From: Elysia chlorotica | Taxonomy: Eukaryota; Mollusca; Gastropoda; Plakobranchidae | NCBI GenBank assembly: GCA_003991915.1 | Contig: RQTK01000108.1 | Span: 731,317-795,316, forward strand | Length of the DNA stretch: 64,000 nt | Direction of reading: 5' to 3' | In this document: positions 44,107 through 56,770 of the stretch, one piece after another | Layout of the letters: each line of letters begins with the position of its first letter | Position numbering within the stretch: position 1 is the first letter of the stretch | Made by a program: the position numbers and the translations under genes | The notes under the pieces: model-generated | Told to the model about the DNA's origin: nothing | Databases searched by the model: none | The model's input: the letters and a program-made list of their open reading frames with translations, nothing else

Positions 44107-44746
44107 CACACAGTCGCCCCTCCTGTGTGTTATTTGACAAAGCTACAAGCCCACGTTGCCCTCTTTGCTGTGAAGCTGTGTTCTAACCCCCTACAAGAGA
44201 AGCAAGTGCCGTTTCCAACAGAAGAGAACTTGCAAAAACCCCAAAAGCGACAACGCTACCACCATTGTTTAAAAAAAGCGTGAAGACAATGGATATGTGA
44301 AGGTGTCTTGGATGTCGTTGAGAGGCCTACTCTCGAGTCAAGGCACCGAAACTTCGAAAAAAAAAAGATTAAAAAGATGAACAATAAAATTGCTCCAGGT
44401 TCACCGCAAGATGCAGGAGAGGAACCAGGAATAGCTCGTGCGGAGCCGGAAATCGGACAGGGTCCGAAACAGGACACAGGATGCGTTTCTAAGAGATGAC
44501 TCACCACGATCAAGCAGTTGGTGCCCACTCGCCCAAGCAGGCAAACAAACACGGACTGAGATTCCTCCCTCTCTAACCTGGTACTGTAGCTTTCTTTCTT
44601 TGTTTCTCCCTCTATTCTTTCCACTTTCGCTCAGACTTTCTCAATGTTTTTCCTCCTCCGACCCCTCTCGTTCATTCTTTATCAATATCAGTTTCTGTTT
44701 TTGTTCTTTCTTTCTAGAGAACATCCCTCTCTCTCTCTCTCGCTCA

Positions 44747-44784
<38 letters not shown>

Positions 44785-45382
44785 CTTCATCCTTCTTCCC
44801 TCTTTCTAGAGAACACCCCTCTCTCTTAATATTTCTCAACTTTTCTACCACCCTCCTTTCCCTCTTCCTAAGTACATCTCTCTCGCTCACTCTTTCTCAA
44901 CCACTTTTTCTCCTCCCCCATCTCCTCACCATCTTTTAAAACATCTATTCAGTTTGAAAAGTGCCAGATTTAAAAAAAATTATAAATGAAAGTAAGGCAT
45001 TAGCCTATCTATTCCCAAAATGCTTTTTGTCATGTCGTTTTCCGACATGGTTATACACTGCAACACACGCGCTAGAACAGAAGATATAATTTTTCAGTGA
45101 CAAATTCCGACATGTGCACTTGTAATTTTGCACTATATACCTTCCTTTTATTCAAATGCAAATTCCGACACGATATCTTAGTGGAATTCTCTCCTCAGTT
45201 TTTGAAAGACATGAGTGGCGGAATATGTTAACTTAAAAACTAGTAATCGTACAGAACCCATCTTTCGACACATGGTGTGCAAAGACTTGGGAGACGATTT
45301 TATGAAGAAAAAAAAGAAAAAAACGAATTTCGAAAATTTGGCGTATGTCGGAGTCTTACACCAAGGTATCGATATTTTAGCA
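43672..45382. repeat. 1.7-kb repeat unit, copy 1
   Basis: From GAGGAGTCTGACATATC to CACCAAGGTATCGATATTTT. Contains the gag end, an AAACAAGACAAGAACA block, a CT-rich block (44590-44930) and a TCCGACA-rich end. Copied directly at 45854-47598. Confidence 0.85.
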
Positions 45383-45385
45383 ACG

Positions 45386-45862
45386 TGAGCTTGTAGCTTT
45401 GTCAAATAACACACAGGAGGGGCGACTGTGTGCTATTCCACAGCGCTTGGAGCTTGTACTCTCGTACGTGCTTGGTTATGTTCTTGTCTTGTTTGGGATG
45501 ATTCTGGTAGTCGGTGTGCTAAGAACAGCGAGTCGGCACACAATTGGAATTGATAGAGGTATGAAGACCAATCAGAGTTGCCATCGTACACTAGATGCCT
45601 CCCCCATCCACACAGGCTTACGATGTTCATCCTCATGTCTGTCTCTCTCGTCCCGACCAGACCTGCTGGAATAAAATCGGCCCCGCTAAAGGGAGCTATC
45701 TCTGTCCCTCCCCTGGCGGAACCAATCCCAATCGTGACAGCCCTGACTGTCATTTCTATATTTAGGACGCATCATGTCATCCCTCATCCCCGAAATGTCA
45801 GATTTATTCTGACCCACCTTATCCCGAAAGCGCTTCGAGTAAATCGACATAGAGGAGTCTGA
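45386..45862. repeat. Inverted partial copy of the gag-bearing unit
   Basis: Reverse complement of the part of the unit from about 43672 to 44146. With the next copy it forms a near-palindrome of about 470-bp arms centred near 45865. Confidence 0.85.
45433..45850 (-). pseudogene. Ty3-like gag fragment, inverted copy
   Basis: Same gag motif in reverse (YDGNSDWSSYLYQF), with its own small deletions. Confidence 0.5.
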
Positions 45863-45875
45863 CATATCTTTAATT

Positions 45876-46301
45876 ATGTCGATTTACTCTAAATGCTTTC
45901 GGGATAAGGTGGTGCAGAATAAATCTGACATTTCGGGGATGAGGGATGACATGATGCGTCCTAAATATAGAAATGACAGTCAGGGCTGTCACGATTGGGA
46001 TTGGTTCCGCCAAGGGAGGGACAGAGATAGCTCCCTTGAGCGGGGTCGGTTTTATTCCAGTAGGTCTGGTCGGGACGAGAGAGACAGACATGAGGATGAA
46101 CATCGTAAGCCTGTGTGGATGGGGGCAGCCACAAGGCATCTAGTGTACGATGGCAACTCTGATTGGTCTTCATACCTCTATCAATTCCAATTGTGTGCCG
46201 ACTCGCTGTTCTTAGCACACCGACTACGAGAATCATCCCAAACAAGACAAGAACACAACCAAGCACGTACGAGAGTACAAGCTCCAAGCGCTGTGGAATA
46301 G
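45876..46301 (+). pseudogene. Ty3-like gag fragment, copy 2 (open frame)
   Basis: Frame open from the MSIYSK region through RPKYRNDSQGCHDWDWF, RDSSLERGRFYSSRSG and KPVWMGAATRHLVYDGNSDW to a stop at 46299. The most intact of the three gag copies; a fragment without nucleocapsid or protease. Confidence 0.5.
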
Positions 46302-46937
46302 CACACAGTCGCCCCTCCTGTGTGTTATTTGACAAAGCTACAAGCCCACGTTGCCCTCTTTGCTGTGAAGCTGTGTTCTAACCCCCTACAAGAGAAGCAA
46401 GTGCCGTTTCCAACAGAAGAGAACTTGCAAAAAACCAAAAAGCGACAACGCTACCACCATGGTTAAAAAAAAACATGAAGACAATGGATATGTGAAGGAG
46501 ACTTAAATGTCGTAAAGAGGCCTACTCTCGAGTCAAGGCACCGAAACTTAGAAAGAAAAAAAAGATTAAAAAAAAGAAGAGAAATAAAATTGCTCCAGGT
46601 TCACCGCAAGATGCAGGAGAGGAACCAGGAATAGCTCGTGCAGAGCCGGAAATCGCACAGGGTCCGAAACAGGACACAGGATGCGTCTCTAAAGAGATGA
46701 CTCACCACGATCAAGCAGTTGGTGCCCACTCGCCCAAGCAGGCAGAGAAACACGCACTGAGATTCCTCCCTCTATCTTACTCTCTAACCTGCTACTGTAG
46801 CTTTCTTTCTTTGTTTCTCCCTCTGTTCTTTCCACTTTCGCTCAGACTTTCTCAATGTTTTTCCTCCTCCGACCCCTCTCGTTCATTCTTTATCAATATC
46901 AGTTTCTGTTTTTGTTCTTTCTTTCTAGAGAACATCC

Positions 46938-46957
46938 CTCTCTCTCTCTCTCGCTCA

Positions 46958-47008
<51 letters not shown>
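46938..47008. repeat. (CT)n microsatellite
   Basis: Expanded relative to the matching tract at 44730-44782. Confidence 0.95.
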
Positions 47009-47011
<3 letters not shown>

Positions 47012-47662
47012 CTTCATCCTTCTTCCCTCTTTCTAGAGAACACCCCTCTCTCTTAATATTTCTCAACTTTTCTACCACCCTCCTTTCCCTCTTCCTAAGT
47101 ACATCTCTCTCGCTCACTCTTTCTCAACCACTTTTTCTCCTCCCCCATCTCCTCACCATCTTTTAAAACATCTATTCAGTTTGAAAAGTGCCAGATTTAA
47201 AAAAAATTATAAATGAAAGTAAGGCATTAGCCTATCTATTCCCAAAATGCTTTTTGTCATGTCGTTTTCCGACATGGTTATACACTGCAACACACGCGCT
47301 AGAACAGAAGATATAATTTTTCAGTGACAAATTCCGACATGTGCACTTGTAATTTTGCACTATATACCTTCCTTTTATTCAAATGCAAATTCCGACACGA
47401 TATCTTAGTGGAATTCTCTCCTCAGTTTTTGAAAGACATGAGTGGCGGAATATGTTAACTTAAAAACTAGTAATCGTACAGAACCCATCTTTCGACACAT
47501 GGTGTGCAAAGACTTGGGAGACGATTTTATGAAGAAAAAAACGAATTTCGAAAATTTGGCGTATGTCGGAGTCTTACACCAAGGTATCGATATTTTGGAT
47601 GAAGTAAAGGTTAGAAAAATCTCTACCAGATCTCTACATTCTCAAAAAATTTTGAATAAAGA

Positions 47663-48800
47663 TTATTTATCTTCGAGTTTGTTTTAATGCTGATGGTACC
47701 GATTCATGTATATATTGGCTGAAAAAAGCTTCATATCAGTTCAGTTACACTGATGTACAAAGTTAAAATTGATTATTAAAACATAGTAATTGACTCTTTC
47801 AGACAATTCTACAGAAGAAACGGCGATCCTTTGTACTGAGGGTTGGCTGCTATCTAGCCACATGGACTGAAAATGCCACAATTTAAATTTTACCCAAAGA
47901 AAACTGAAAGTTGTGTGTAATTTTTGTGATGTTGAAAGTTTTAGAAGACTGGAACAAAGAATGGGAGGAAACATTCAAAGACTGAATGTTGTGTGTAATT
48001 TTTGTGATTTTGAAAGTTTTAGAAGACTGGAACAAAGACTGGGAGGAAACATTCAAAGACTGAATTTTGTGATGAATGGTGAGAAGGATGCTGATAGCAC
48101 TGTGTATATGGGCCCTTTTAATAAGTCAGGTAACCATTGGATTAAAGTGTCCACTCTTATTGGACTTGTCTTGTACTGTGACACGGACAGTTTAGGCTGG
48201 AAAAGTCCTACAAATTTGTCAAAATATTTCAAGATCAGTACACAGCCGTGTTTTGGGATCGCAAGATTGGCGTGGCTAGTCGAGATGCACCAACACTCTG
48301 GTTCAGACATCAAAATGTCACAATTACCCGCTACAAACATGCTGAAACGTTTGTAGACTAATGGCTGTTGTATACGTGCTGTATTAAGCACACTTGACGA
48401 ACAGCTTTTAAACAAAATGTGTAGTCCAAGATATTTAAAACTTTTTTTACATGATCCCACTGGGTATGAAAGGTACTTGAGAAGAGCAGTAATTCACTGG
48501 TTTAAAAGTGGCTAAGTGAGCCTGTTAATTTCTCAAACATTGTCCAATACAGTTGAACCATTCATACACAACAGCTGTTTTCAAATGGGCGTAAAAGAAA
48601 AACCTGCCTTTCAGTAGAGTGTCCTACAGAATTTGACAAGGAACAAAAAAACTTTCTTGAAAATGGAGAACAGCTTAATATGATATAAAAAAGATAAGTT
48701 CTATTAATATCTCACCTGAGGCTACAGGATTGACAGTAACAACAATAAAAAAATGAACTTGATACAATGTATGTGCCATAAATCACAATTTGAATGTTCC
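47663..48800 (+). repeat. Repeat element Q, copy A front part
   Basis: Matches 60782-62388 (copy D). Contains a 148-codon open frame (47913-48356) with two 26-residue repeats (VCNFCDVESFRRLEQRMGGN type) followed by GPFNKSGNHWIKVSTLIGLV. I do not recognise the protein. Repetition and broken frames mark it as a transposable element. Confidence 0.7.
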
Positions 48801-48994
48801 CACTGTAATAAACAAGGATTACTCATTTTAAAAATTTACTTTTTGGAGCTTGGCAGGCCACCTGTAGGCACAGTGAATCAAAATTCACAAAATATAAAAT
48901 TGTTTATTCTTAGTCTTCAATAACAAAAAATGGCTTCTTTTTTAAAGTATAGTTCAAAACCAACATTTCCACAATTCTTACAAGCAACATAATT

Positions 48995-49608
48995 ACTGCC
49001 CTGATTGCTGACAATGTAACAAGCATGAAAAGAATCTTAAATAGAGTAGACATTGCAGGAAGAAAAGCATCATTAAAACTAAATGCTAAGAAAACTAAAG
49101 TCATACACATAAATGATACAAATAACCCTGCAAATGGCATCAAAGAAGACAACTCAAAACTTGAATATGTTGCAATGTTTCAAGTACCTTGGCTCAGTGA
49201 AAGAAAACAATGGATCATGTTCCAAAGACCTTGGGACAAAAATTGGTAGCGCAAAACAAAAGACAATTGAATTAACCAATGTTTGAAAAGATAGGGGAAT
49301 TCCGACAACACTGAAAATAGCAATTCTAAAATGTCTGGTTTGGCCAATTGTTCTGTATGGTTGTGAGGCATGGACACTAAATCTTTAAGAACAAAACAGA
49401 ATTTATGCCATTGAAATGTGGCTATACTGACGCCTTTTTAGAGTTAGTTGGAAAGATAAAAGAATTAATGACAGTATCCTAAAAGATTTAGGTGTCACAC
49501 GAAAGCTATTTAGTGAGGTCCTAAAAATTCATACTCAGATATACGGGCCATGCAATACGCAACACAAAGACTGATCTAATGAATACAGTCCTGCAAGGAA
49601 AGTTTGCC
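48995..49608 (+). pseudogene. 5'-truncated LINE tail, copy A (runs into gap)
   Basis: Starts just after the RT active site (ALIADNVTSMKRILNRVDIA) and reads KASLKLNAKKTKVIHIND, then frame-shifted. Preceded by ACAAGCAACATAATT, the target-site copy also seen at 54362. Confidence 0.75.
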
Positions 49609-50007
49609 NNNNNNNNNNNNNNNNNNNNNNNNNNNNNNNNNNNNNNNNNNNNNNNNNNNNNNNNNNNNNNNNNNNNNNNNNNNNNNNNNNNNNNNNNNNN
49701 NNNNNNNNNNNNNNNNNNNNNNNNNNNNNNNNNNNNNNNNNNNNNNNNNNNNNNNNNNNNNNNNNNNNNNNNNNNNNNNNNNNNNNNNNNNNNNNNNNNN
49801 NNNNNNNNNNNNNNNNNNNNNNNNNNNNNNNNNNNNNNNNNNNNNNNNNNNNNNNNNNNNNNNNNNNNNNNNNNNNNNNNNNNNNNNNNNNNNNNNNNNN
49901 NNNNNNNNNNNNNNNNNNNNNNNNNNNNNNNNNNNNNNNNNNNNNNNNNNNNNNNNNNNNNNNNNNNNNNNNNNNNNNNNNNNNNNNNNNNNNNNNNNNN
50001 NNNNNNN
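49609..50007. other. Assembly gap (399 N)
   Basis: By comparison with copy C (54989-55592) it should hold the end of the LINE tail and about 420 bp of element Q. Confidence 1.
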
Positions 50008-50704
50008 AAACAAATCTGAAAGTATTTTTTGTTGAGCCTGCTCGGGTTACACAGTACCAATAATGACCCAACTGTTCCTGGTGGTTTCACGAGTTAGTTC
50101 AGTTTGCCTCTAACTTCAAATTAATGACTCTCTACTTTGGTGGCTTTGCCTGTTGTATTGATAAGCCTTGGTAGAATACAAATACATTTATTATGATTGA
50201 ACTGCCTTTGAATATGAAAATTAATTTTTCTTCTTTTTTTCAGATCCGCATCCTACGTTAGTGTCCTGTATTGTCCAGTTCGTCCGACGAGTACCATGAC
50301 CCCTATGTTGTAAGTCGTTCAATAGGTTGTTTGTATTGTTTTTGTTATATTTGTTAGATTTGAGCATAGTATTTGTCATATTTGACTGTAATATTTGTTA
50401 GATTTGAGCATAATATTTGTCATATTTGACTGTAATATTTGTTAGATTTGAGCATAGTATTTGTCATATTTGTTAGATTTGAGCATAGTATTTGTCATAT
50501 TTGACTGTAACATTTGTTAAATTTGAGCATAGTATTTGCCATATTTCACTGTAACATTTATTAGATTTGAGTGCAGCATTTCTCAGATTTGATTGTGTTA
50601 TTTGTCAGATCTGTGCATAGCATGATAATCAGCCTTGGGCATTTAACTGATTTATTTTGCCTTGAATATTGAGGTAATTACTTTTGAACATTGAAGTATT
50701 TAGA
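50008..50704. repeat. Element Q non-coding segment with 42-bp minisatellite, copy A
   Basis: AAACAAATCTGAAAGTATT to the minisatellite at about 50345-50600 (TTTGTTAGATTTGAGCATAG / TATTTGTCATATTTGACTGT). The same segment stands at 52108-52840 and 55592-56380. Confidence 0.85.
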
Positions 50705-51290
50705 TTTTTAGAGACAGTGGCGGAGGCGTTAGTCAATATCTACTCCCGGCTAGGTGTATCAGAAAAGATCTTGACTTACCAGGGTGCCCTAGTTCATGTC
50801 GGAGTGTATGAGGGAGGTGAATAGGTTGCTAGGTATTACACAGTGAGCCACTACGCCCTATCACCCCATGTGCAATGGACTGGTTGAAAGATTCAACGGG
50901 ACATTAAAGAAAGCATTGAGACGACTCTGTGCAGAAAAACCAAAACAGTGGCATCGTTTCATCAATCCACTGCTGTTTGCGTATCGGGAAATTCCCCAGG
51001 AGTCAACAAAATTTGCCCCGTTCGAACTTCTGTATGGCAGGACGGTGAGAGGACCGATGCATATACTGAAGCAGCTGTGGACCAAGGACATCGAAGAGGA
51101 CGAAGTCAGGTCCAGCTACCAATACGTCCTTGAACTGAGGGAGCGGCTCGAGAGGGCGTGGGAGATGGCACAGAAGGAGCTCGGAAAGGACCAAGGGAGG
51201 CAGAAAAGGTGCTACGATCGTGGTACCAAAGCTCGGAAATTCAAGCCAGGAGACGATGTGCTTGTTCTTCTGCCTACCACTGCATTTTAG
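50705..51290 (+). pseudogene. Ty3-like integrase fragment, copy A
   Basis: Frame-shifted start (VAEALVNIYSRLGVSE), then an open frame 50868-51290: MCNGLVERFNGTLKKALRRL, AYREIPQESTKFAPFELLYG and KARKFKPGDDVLVLLPTT. The glutamate of NGLVERFNGT is the last acid of the DDE site; the chromodomain-proximal end is included. Stops at TTAF. Remnant of a Ty3-like retrotransposon; no LTRs, protease or RT nearby. Confidence 0.8.
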
Positions 51291-51561
51291 ATTATATGAG
51301 AACCATACTGTTTTATTTAAATTAATGTATTGTTCCTTAGAAAGCCCAATTTGAAAGTTAGCGGGCGTTTTATTTTTTGCTGATTGGATCTTTTTTTTTC
51401 TTTCTTTTTTTTTGTGATTGAGGAGCATCAGTTTGTTGTTCATTGGTTAATAAAATGCTTTAAATTGTTCTAAGAAATCTGGTTTTCATTAGAAATAATT
51501 TGTGTTGTCTTGACTCAGTGCGCCATCGGGGGATGATTCAGTGTGCCCCGGGGGTGAGCCA

Positions 51562-52840
51562 CAGTGAATCAAAATTCACAAAATATAAAATTATTTTTTC
51601 TTAGTCTTCAATAACATAAAATGGTTTCAAGTATAGTTCAAAACCAACATCTCCACAATTCTTACAAGGAACATAATTTCTGTCATATTTTAACTGTTTG
51701 GAAACAAATAAAGTGAATTTCAATTTTTCTGATTCACTGTAGCCGTTTCTCCTAGGGATTTTCTTTCCCGGCTGCCACGAGCAAAACACGGACACTTCAT
51801 TTTTTTCCACCCTTATTCGAAGGATTTTTACTTTATTAATGTTATAATTATGTGTATCAGTTTTTCAATTTATTTTTTGCGTTCAAATTCCATTTTTTTT
51901 AATGTTTTCTTGTCATCAAAACTGATTTAAAGGAATGAAAGAAAATAATAGCATCTTAACGGCTAGAAAATTGTAAGCTGATAGAGCCATTTTTCCTCCT
52001 GGTAAACTAAATTACAGGACAAGGCAAACAATGTACAGAGTGGAAAACAATGTTGCGTAATTAGAATAGTGATCTATCTCTATTGACTCATTATTAGAGT
52101 TAGAAAGAAACAAATTTGAAAGTATTTTTTGTTGAGCCTTCTCGGGTTACACAGTACGGATAATCACCCAACTGTTCCTGGTAGCTTCACGAGTCAGTTC
52201 AGTTTGCCTCTAACTTCAAATTAATGTCTCTCTACTTTGGTGGCTTTGCCTGTTGTATTGATAAGCCTTGGTAGAATACAAATACATTTCTTATGATTGA
52301 ACTGCCTTTGAATATGAAAATTAATTTTTCTTCTTTTTTCAGATCTACATCACATCTTAGGCCTACCTCAAGTTCTTCGGAGTACCTCACCCCTATGTTG
52401 TAAGTAGTTGAATAGATTGTTTGAATTGTTTTGTTTTTGTTATTTTTTAGCGTATCATTTGTCATATTTGAGTGTAGAATTTGTCATATTTAAGTGTAGC
52501 ATTTGTCATATTTAAGTGTAGCATTTGTCAGATTTGAGCGTACCATCTCTCAGATTTGAGCGTACCATTTTGACCTTAACATTAATTTGTTAGATTTAAG
52601 CATAGTATTTGCCATATTTGACTGTAACATTTGTTAGATTTGAGCATAGTATTTGCCATATTTGACTGTAACATTTGTTAGATTTGAGTGCAGCATTTCT
52701 CAGATTTGATTGTATTATTTGTCAGTTTTGAGCTTGTCGTTTGTCAGATCTGTGCATAGCATGATAATCAGCCTTGGGCATTTAACTGATTTATTTTGCC
52801 TTGAATATTGAGGTAATTACTTTTGAACATTGAAGTATTT
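51562..52840. repeat. Element Q, copy B, with the LINE-free target site
   Basis: Begins AGTGAATCAAAATTCACA. At 51664-51678 it reads ACAAGGAACATAATT, directly followed by TCTGTCATATTTTAACTG: the pre-insertion state of the LINE site in copies A and C. Confidence 0.85.
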
Positions 52841-52844
52841 AGAT

Positions 52845-53566
52845 TTTTAGAGACAGTGGCGGAGGCGTTAGTCAATATCTACTCCCGGCTAGGTGTATCA
52901 GAAAGATCTTGACTTACCAGGGTGCCCTAGTTCATGTCGGAGTGTATGAGGGCGGTGAATAGATTGCTAGGTATTACACAGTAAGCCACTACGCCCTATC
53001 ACCCCATGTGCAATGGACTGGTTGAAATATTCAACGGGACATTAAAGAAAGCACTGAGACGACTCTGTGCAGAAAAACCAAAACAGTGGCATCGTTTCAT
53101 CAATCCACTGCTGTTTGCGTATCGGGAAATTCCCCAGGAGTCGACAAAATTTGCCCCGTTCGAACTTCTGTATGGCAGGACGGTGAGAGGACCGATGCAT
53201 ATACTGAAGCAGCTGTGGACCAAGGACATCGAAGAGGACGAAGTCAGGTCCAGCTACCAATACGTCCTTGAACTGAGGGAGCGGCTCGAGAGGGCGTGGG
53301 AAACATCCCTGCTACATTCTCCATTCAAAGTAGCGTTTCGACAGAAAAAACAGAAACTGACACCTCTCATAGAGAGAAACCATCGATCCCAACAGAAATC
53401 CAAATCTGCATCTCACACACTCTCTACATTTTCACTATGCAAATATCACTCTAGATGCGGGTACAATTACTACAAAGCGAGATCCTGCGAACATTTTATT
53501 GACGGCCGACCTTGCGCAATGTCTCCTCGACCCAGCCAGGGAAACGACAGAGCCAGTGCAAAATAG
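52845..53566 (+). pseudogene. Ty3-like integrase fragment, copy B, chimeric end
   Basis: Same integrase segment as copy A up to RERLERAWE (about 53300; VEIFNGT replaces VERFNGT). It then runs into unrelated sequence (TSLLHSPFKVAFRQ...CKYHSRCGYNYYKARSCEHF) to a stop at 53564. The junction is a rearrangement, not a domain fusion with known function. Confidence 0.7.
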
Positions 53567-53719
53567 AGAGCACCACTGGCTTGAACAACGCCCCTTCAAT
53601 CTGTGCGATCAACTCTAGCTCTATCTCGCTGACTGATATTATTTTGGCAAGCAATAAAAATAAAAGCTCTTACAAATTATTCAAATAAAACGTTTATTCT
53701 TTATTGTAAGACGCTTTAT

Positions 53720-56380
53720 TGGCTACAAACATGCTGAAGCGTTTGTGGACTAATGGCTGTTGTATACGTGCTGTAATCAGCACACTTGACGAACAGCTTT
53801 TTAACAAAATGTGTAGTCCAAGATATTTAAAACTTTTTTTTACATGACCCCACTGGGTATGAAAGGTACTTGAGAAGAGCAGTAATTCAGTGGTTTAAAA
53901 GTGGCTAAGTGAGCCTGTTATTTCTCAAACATTGTCCTCTACAGTTGATCCATTCATACGCACCCGCTGTTTGGAAATGGGCGTAAAAGAAAAACCTGCC
54001 TTTCAGTAGAGTGTCCTACAGAATTTGACAAGGAACAAAACGACTTTCTTGATAATGGAGAACAGCTTTATTTGGTTAAAAAAGGTAAGTTCTATTAATA
54101 TCTCACCTGAGGCTACAGGATTGACAGTAACAACAATAAAAAATGAACTTGATACAATGTATGTGCCATAAATCACAATTTGAATGTTCCCACTGTAATA
54201 AACAAGGATTACTCATTTTAAAAATTTACTTTTTGGAGCTTGGCAGGCCACCCGTAGGCACAGTGAATCAAAATTCACAAAATATAAAATTGTTTCTCTT
54301 AGTCTTCAATAACATAAAATGGCTTCAAGTATAGTTCAAAACCAACATCTCCACAATTCTTACAAGCAACATAATTACTGCCCTGATTGCTGACAATGTA
54401 ACAAGCATGAAAAGAATCTTAAATAGAGTAGACATTGCAGGAAGAAAAGCATCATTAAAACTAAATGCTAAGAAAACTAAAGTCATACACATAAATGATA
54501 CAAATAACCCTGCAAATGACATCAAAGAAGACAACTCAAAACTTGAATATTTGCAATGTTTCAAGTACCTTGGCTCAGTGAAAGAAAACAATGGATCATG
54601 TTCCAAAGACCTTGGGACAAAAATTGGTAGCGCAAAACAAAAGACAATTGAATTAACCAATGTTTGAAAAGATAGGGGAATTCCGACAACACTGAAAATA
54701 GCAATTCTAAAATGTCTGGTTTGGCCAATTGTTCTATATGGTTGTGAGGCATGGACACTAAAGCAAGAAGAACAAAACAGAATCCATGCCATTGAAATGT
54801 GGCTATACAGACGCCTTCTTAGAGTTAGCTGGAAAGAGAAAAGAACAAATGACAGTATCCTAAAAGAACTAGGTGTCACACGAAAGCTATTGAGTGAGGT
54901 CCAAAAAAAAAACCTCAGATATACGGGCCATGCAATACGCAACACAAAGACTGATCTAATGAAAACAGTCCTGCAAGGAAAGTTTGCCGGCAAAAGGAGA
55001 AAAGGCAGACCTCCCACCACCTTGATTGACAACATTGAGAAGAGCAGTGGTCTAAGTTTACACAAAATAAGTCTGCGGAGTAGGGACAGAAACAAATGGC
55101 GTGCTGTTGTGATGTCTGCTGGAGATCCTATCAACGAACACGGCGACGGATACAAGTAACAAGTAACAAGTAACATAATTTCTGTCATATTTTAACTGTT
55201 TGGAAACAATTAAAGTGAATTTCAATTTTTCCGATTCATTGTGCCCATTCTCCCCTAGGGATTTTCTTTCCAGGCTGCCACGCGCAAAACACGGACACTT
55301 CATTTTTTTCCACTGATTTCAAAGGATTTTTACTTTATTAATGTTATATGTCTATCAGTTTTTCAATTTATTTGTTGCGTCCACAGTCCATTTTTTTACA
55401 AAAAAAAATGATTTAAAGGAATGAAAGAAAAAAAAAAGTCTTTTAAAGCCTAGAAAATTGTAAGCTGATAGAGCCATTTTTCCTCCTTGTAAACTAAATG
55501 ACAGGACAAGTCAACCAACGTACAGACTGGAAAACAATGTTGTCTAATTAGAATAGTGATCTATCTCTATTGACTCATTATTAGAGTTAGAAAGAAACAA
55601 ATCTGAAAGTATTCTTTGTTGAGCCTGCTCGGGTTACACAGTACCAATAATGACCCAACTGTTCCTGGTGGTTTCACGAGTTAGTTCAGTTTGCCTCTAA
55701 CTTCAAATTAATGACTCTCTACTTTGGTGGCTTTGCCTGTTGTATTGATAAGCCTTGGTAGAATACAAATACATTTATTATGATTGAACTGCCTTTGAAT
55801 ATGAAAATTAATTTTTCTTCTTTTTTCAGATCCGCATCCGTACGTTCCCCTGTATTGTCCAGTTCGTCCGACGAGTACATGACCCCTATGTTGTAAGTCG
55901 TTCAATAGGTTGTTTGTATTGTTTTTGTTTTTGTTATTTTTTAGCGTACCATTTGTCATATTTGAGTGTAGCATTTGTCATATTTAAGTGTACCATCTGT
56001 CAGATTTGAGTGCAGCATTTCTCAGATTTGAGAGTACCATTTTGACCTTAACATTTGTTAGATTTGAGCATAGTATTTGTCATATTTGACTGTAACCTTT
56101 GTTAAATTTGAGCATAGTATTTGCCATATTTGACTGTAACATTTGTTAGATTTGAGCATAGTATTTGTCATATTTGACTGTAACCTTTGTTAAATTTGAG
56201 CATAGTATTTGCCATATTTGACTAACATTTATTAGATTTGAGTGCAGCATTTCTTAGATTTGATTGTGTTATTTGTCAGATCTGTGCATAGCATGATAAT
56301 CAGCCTTGGGCATTTAACTGATTTATTTTGCCTTGAATATTGAGGTAATTACTTTTGAACATTGAAGTATTTACATTTTT
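53720..56380. repeat. Element Q, copy C
   Basis: Starts at GGCTACAAACATGCTGAAGC. Carries the LINE insertion at 54377-55165 and the minisatellite segment at 55592-56260. Confidence 0.85.
54377..55165 (+). pseudogene. 5'-truncated LINE tail, copy C, with 15-bp target duplication
   Basis: RT thumb and C-terminus: MKRILNRVDIAGRKASLKLN, then after a frameshift WPIVLYGCEAWTLKQEEQNR, RRLLRVSWKEKRTNDSIL, RYTGHAIRNTKTDLMKTVLQ, GKRRKGRPPTTLIDNI and RSRDRNKWRAVV. Flanked by ACAAGCAACATAATT (54362-54376) and ACAAGTAACATAATT (55166-55180). It ends in AAGTAAC tandem repeats rather than poly(A), as RTE-type LINEs do. Confidence 0.8.
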
Positions 56381-56384
56381 AGAG

Positions 56385-56705
56385 ACAGTGGCGGAGGCGT
56401 TAGTAAATATCTACTCCCGGCTAGGTGTATCAGAAGAGATCTTGACTGACAAGGGTGCCCTAGTTCATGTCGGAGTGTATGAGGGCGGTGAATAGATTGC
56501 TAGGTATTACACAGTCAGCCACTACGCCCTATCACCCCATGTGCAATGGACTGGTTGAAAGATTCAACGGACATTAAAGAAAGCACTGAGACGACTCTGT
56601 GCAGAAAAACCAAAACAGTGGCATCGTTTCATCAATCCACAGCTGTTTGCGTATCGGGAAATTCCCCAGGAGTCAACAAAATTTGCCCCGTTTGAACTTC
56701 TGTAT
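56385..56705 (+). pseudogene. Ty3-like integrase fragment, copy C
   Basis: Same integrase segment, one-base deletion after ERFN, ending at FELLY where a (GA)n tract begins. Confidence 0.7.

Positions 56706-56770
<65 letters not shown>

Larger units (their letters stand above)
45854..47598. repeat. 1.7-kb repeat unit, copy 2
   Basis: Direct copy of 43672-45382, about 2.18 kb away, with a longer CT tract. Continues at 47599 into sequence absent from copy 1. Confidence 0.85.
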
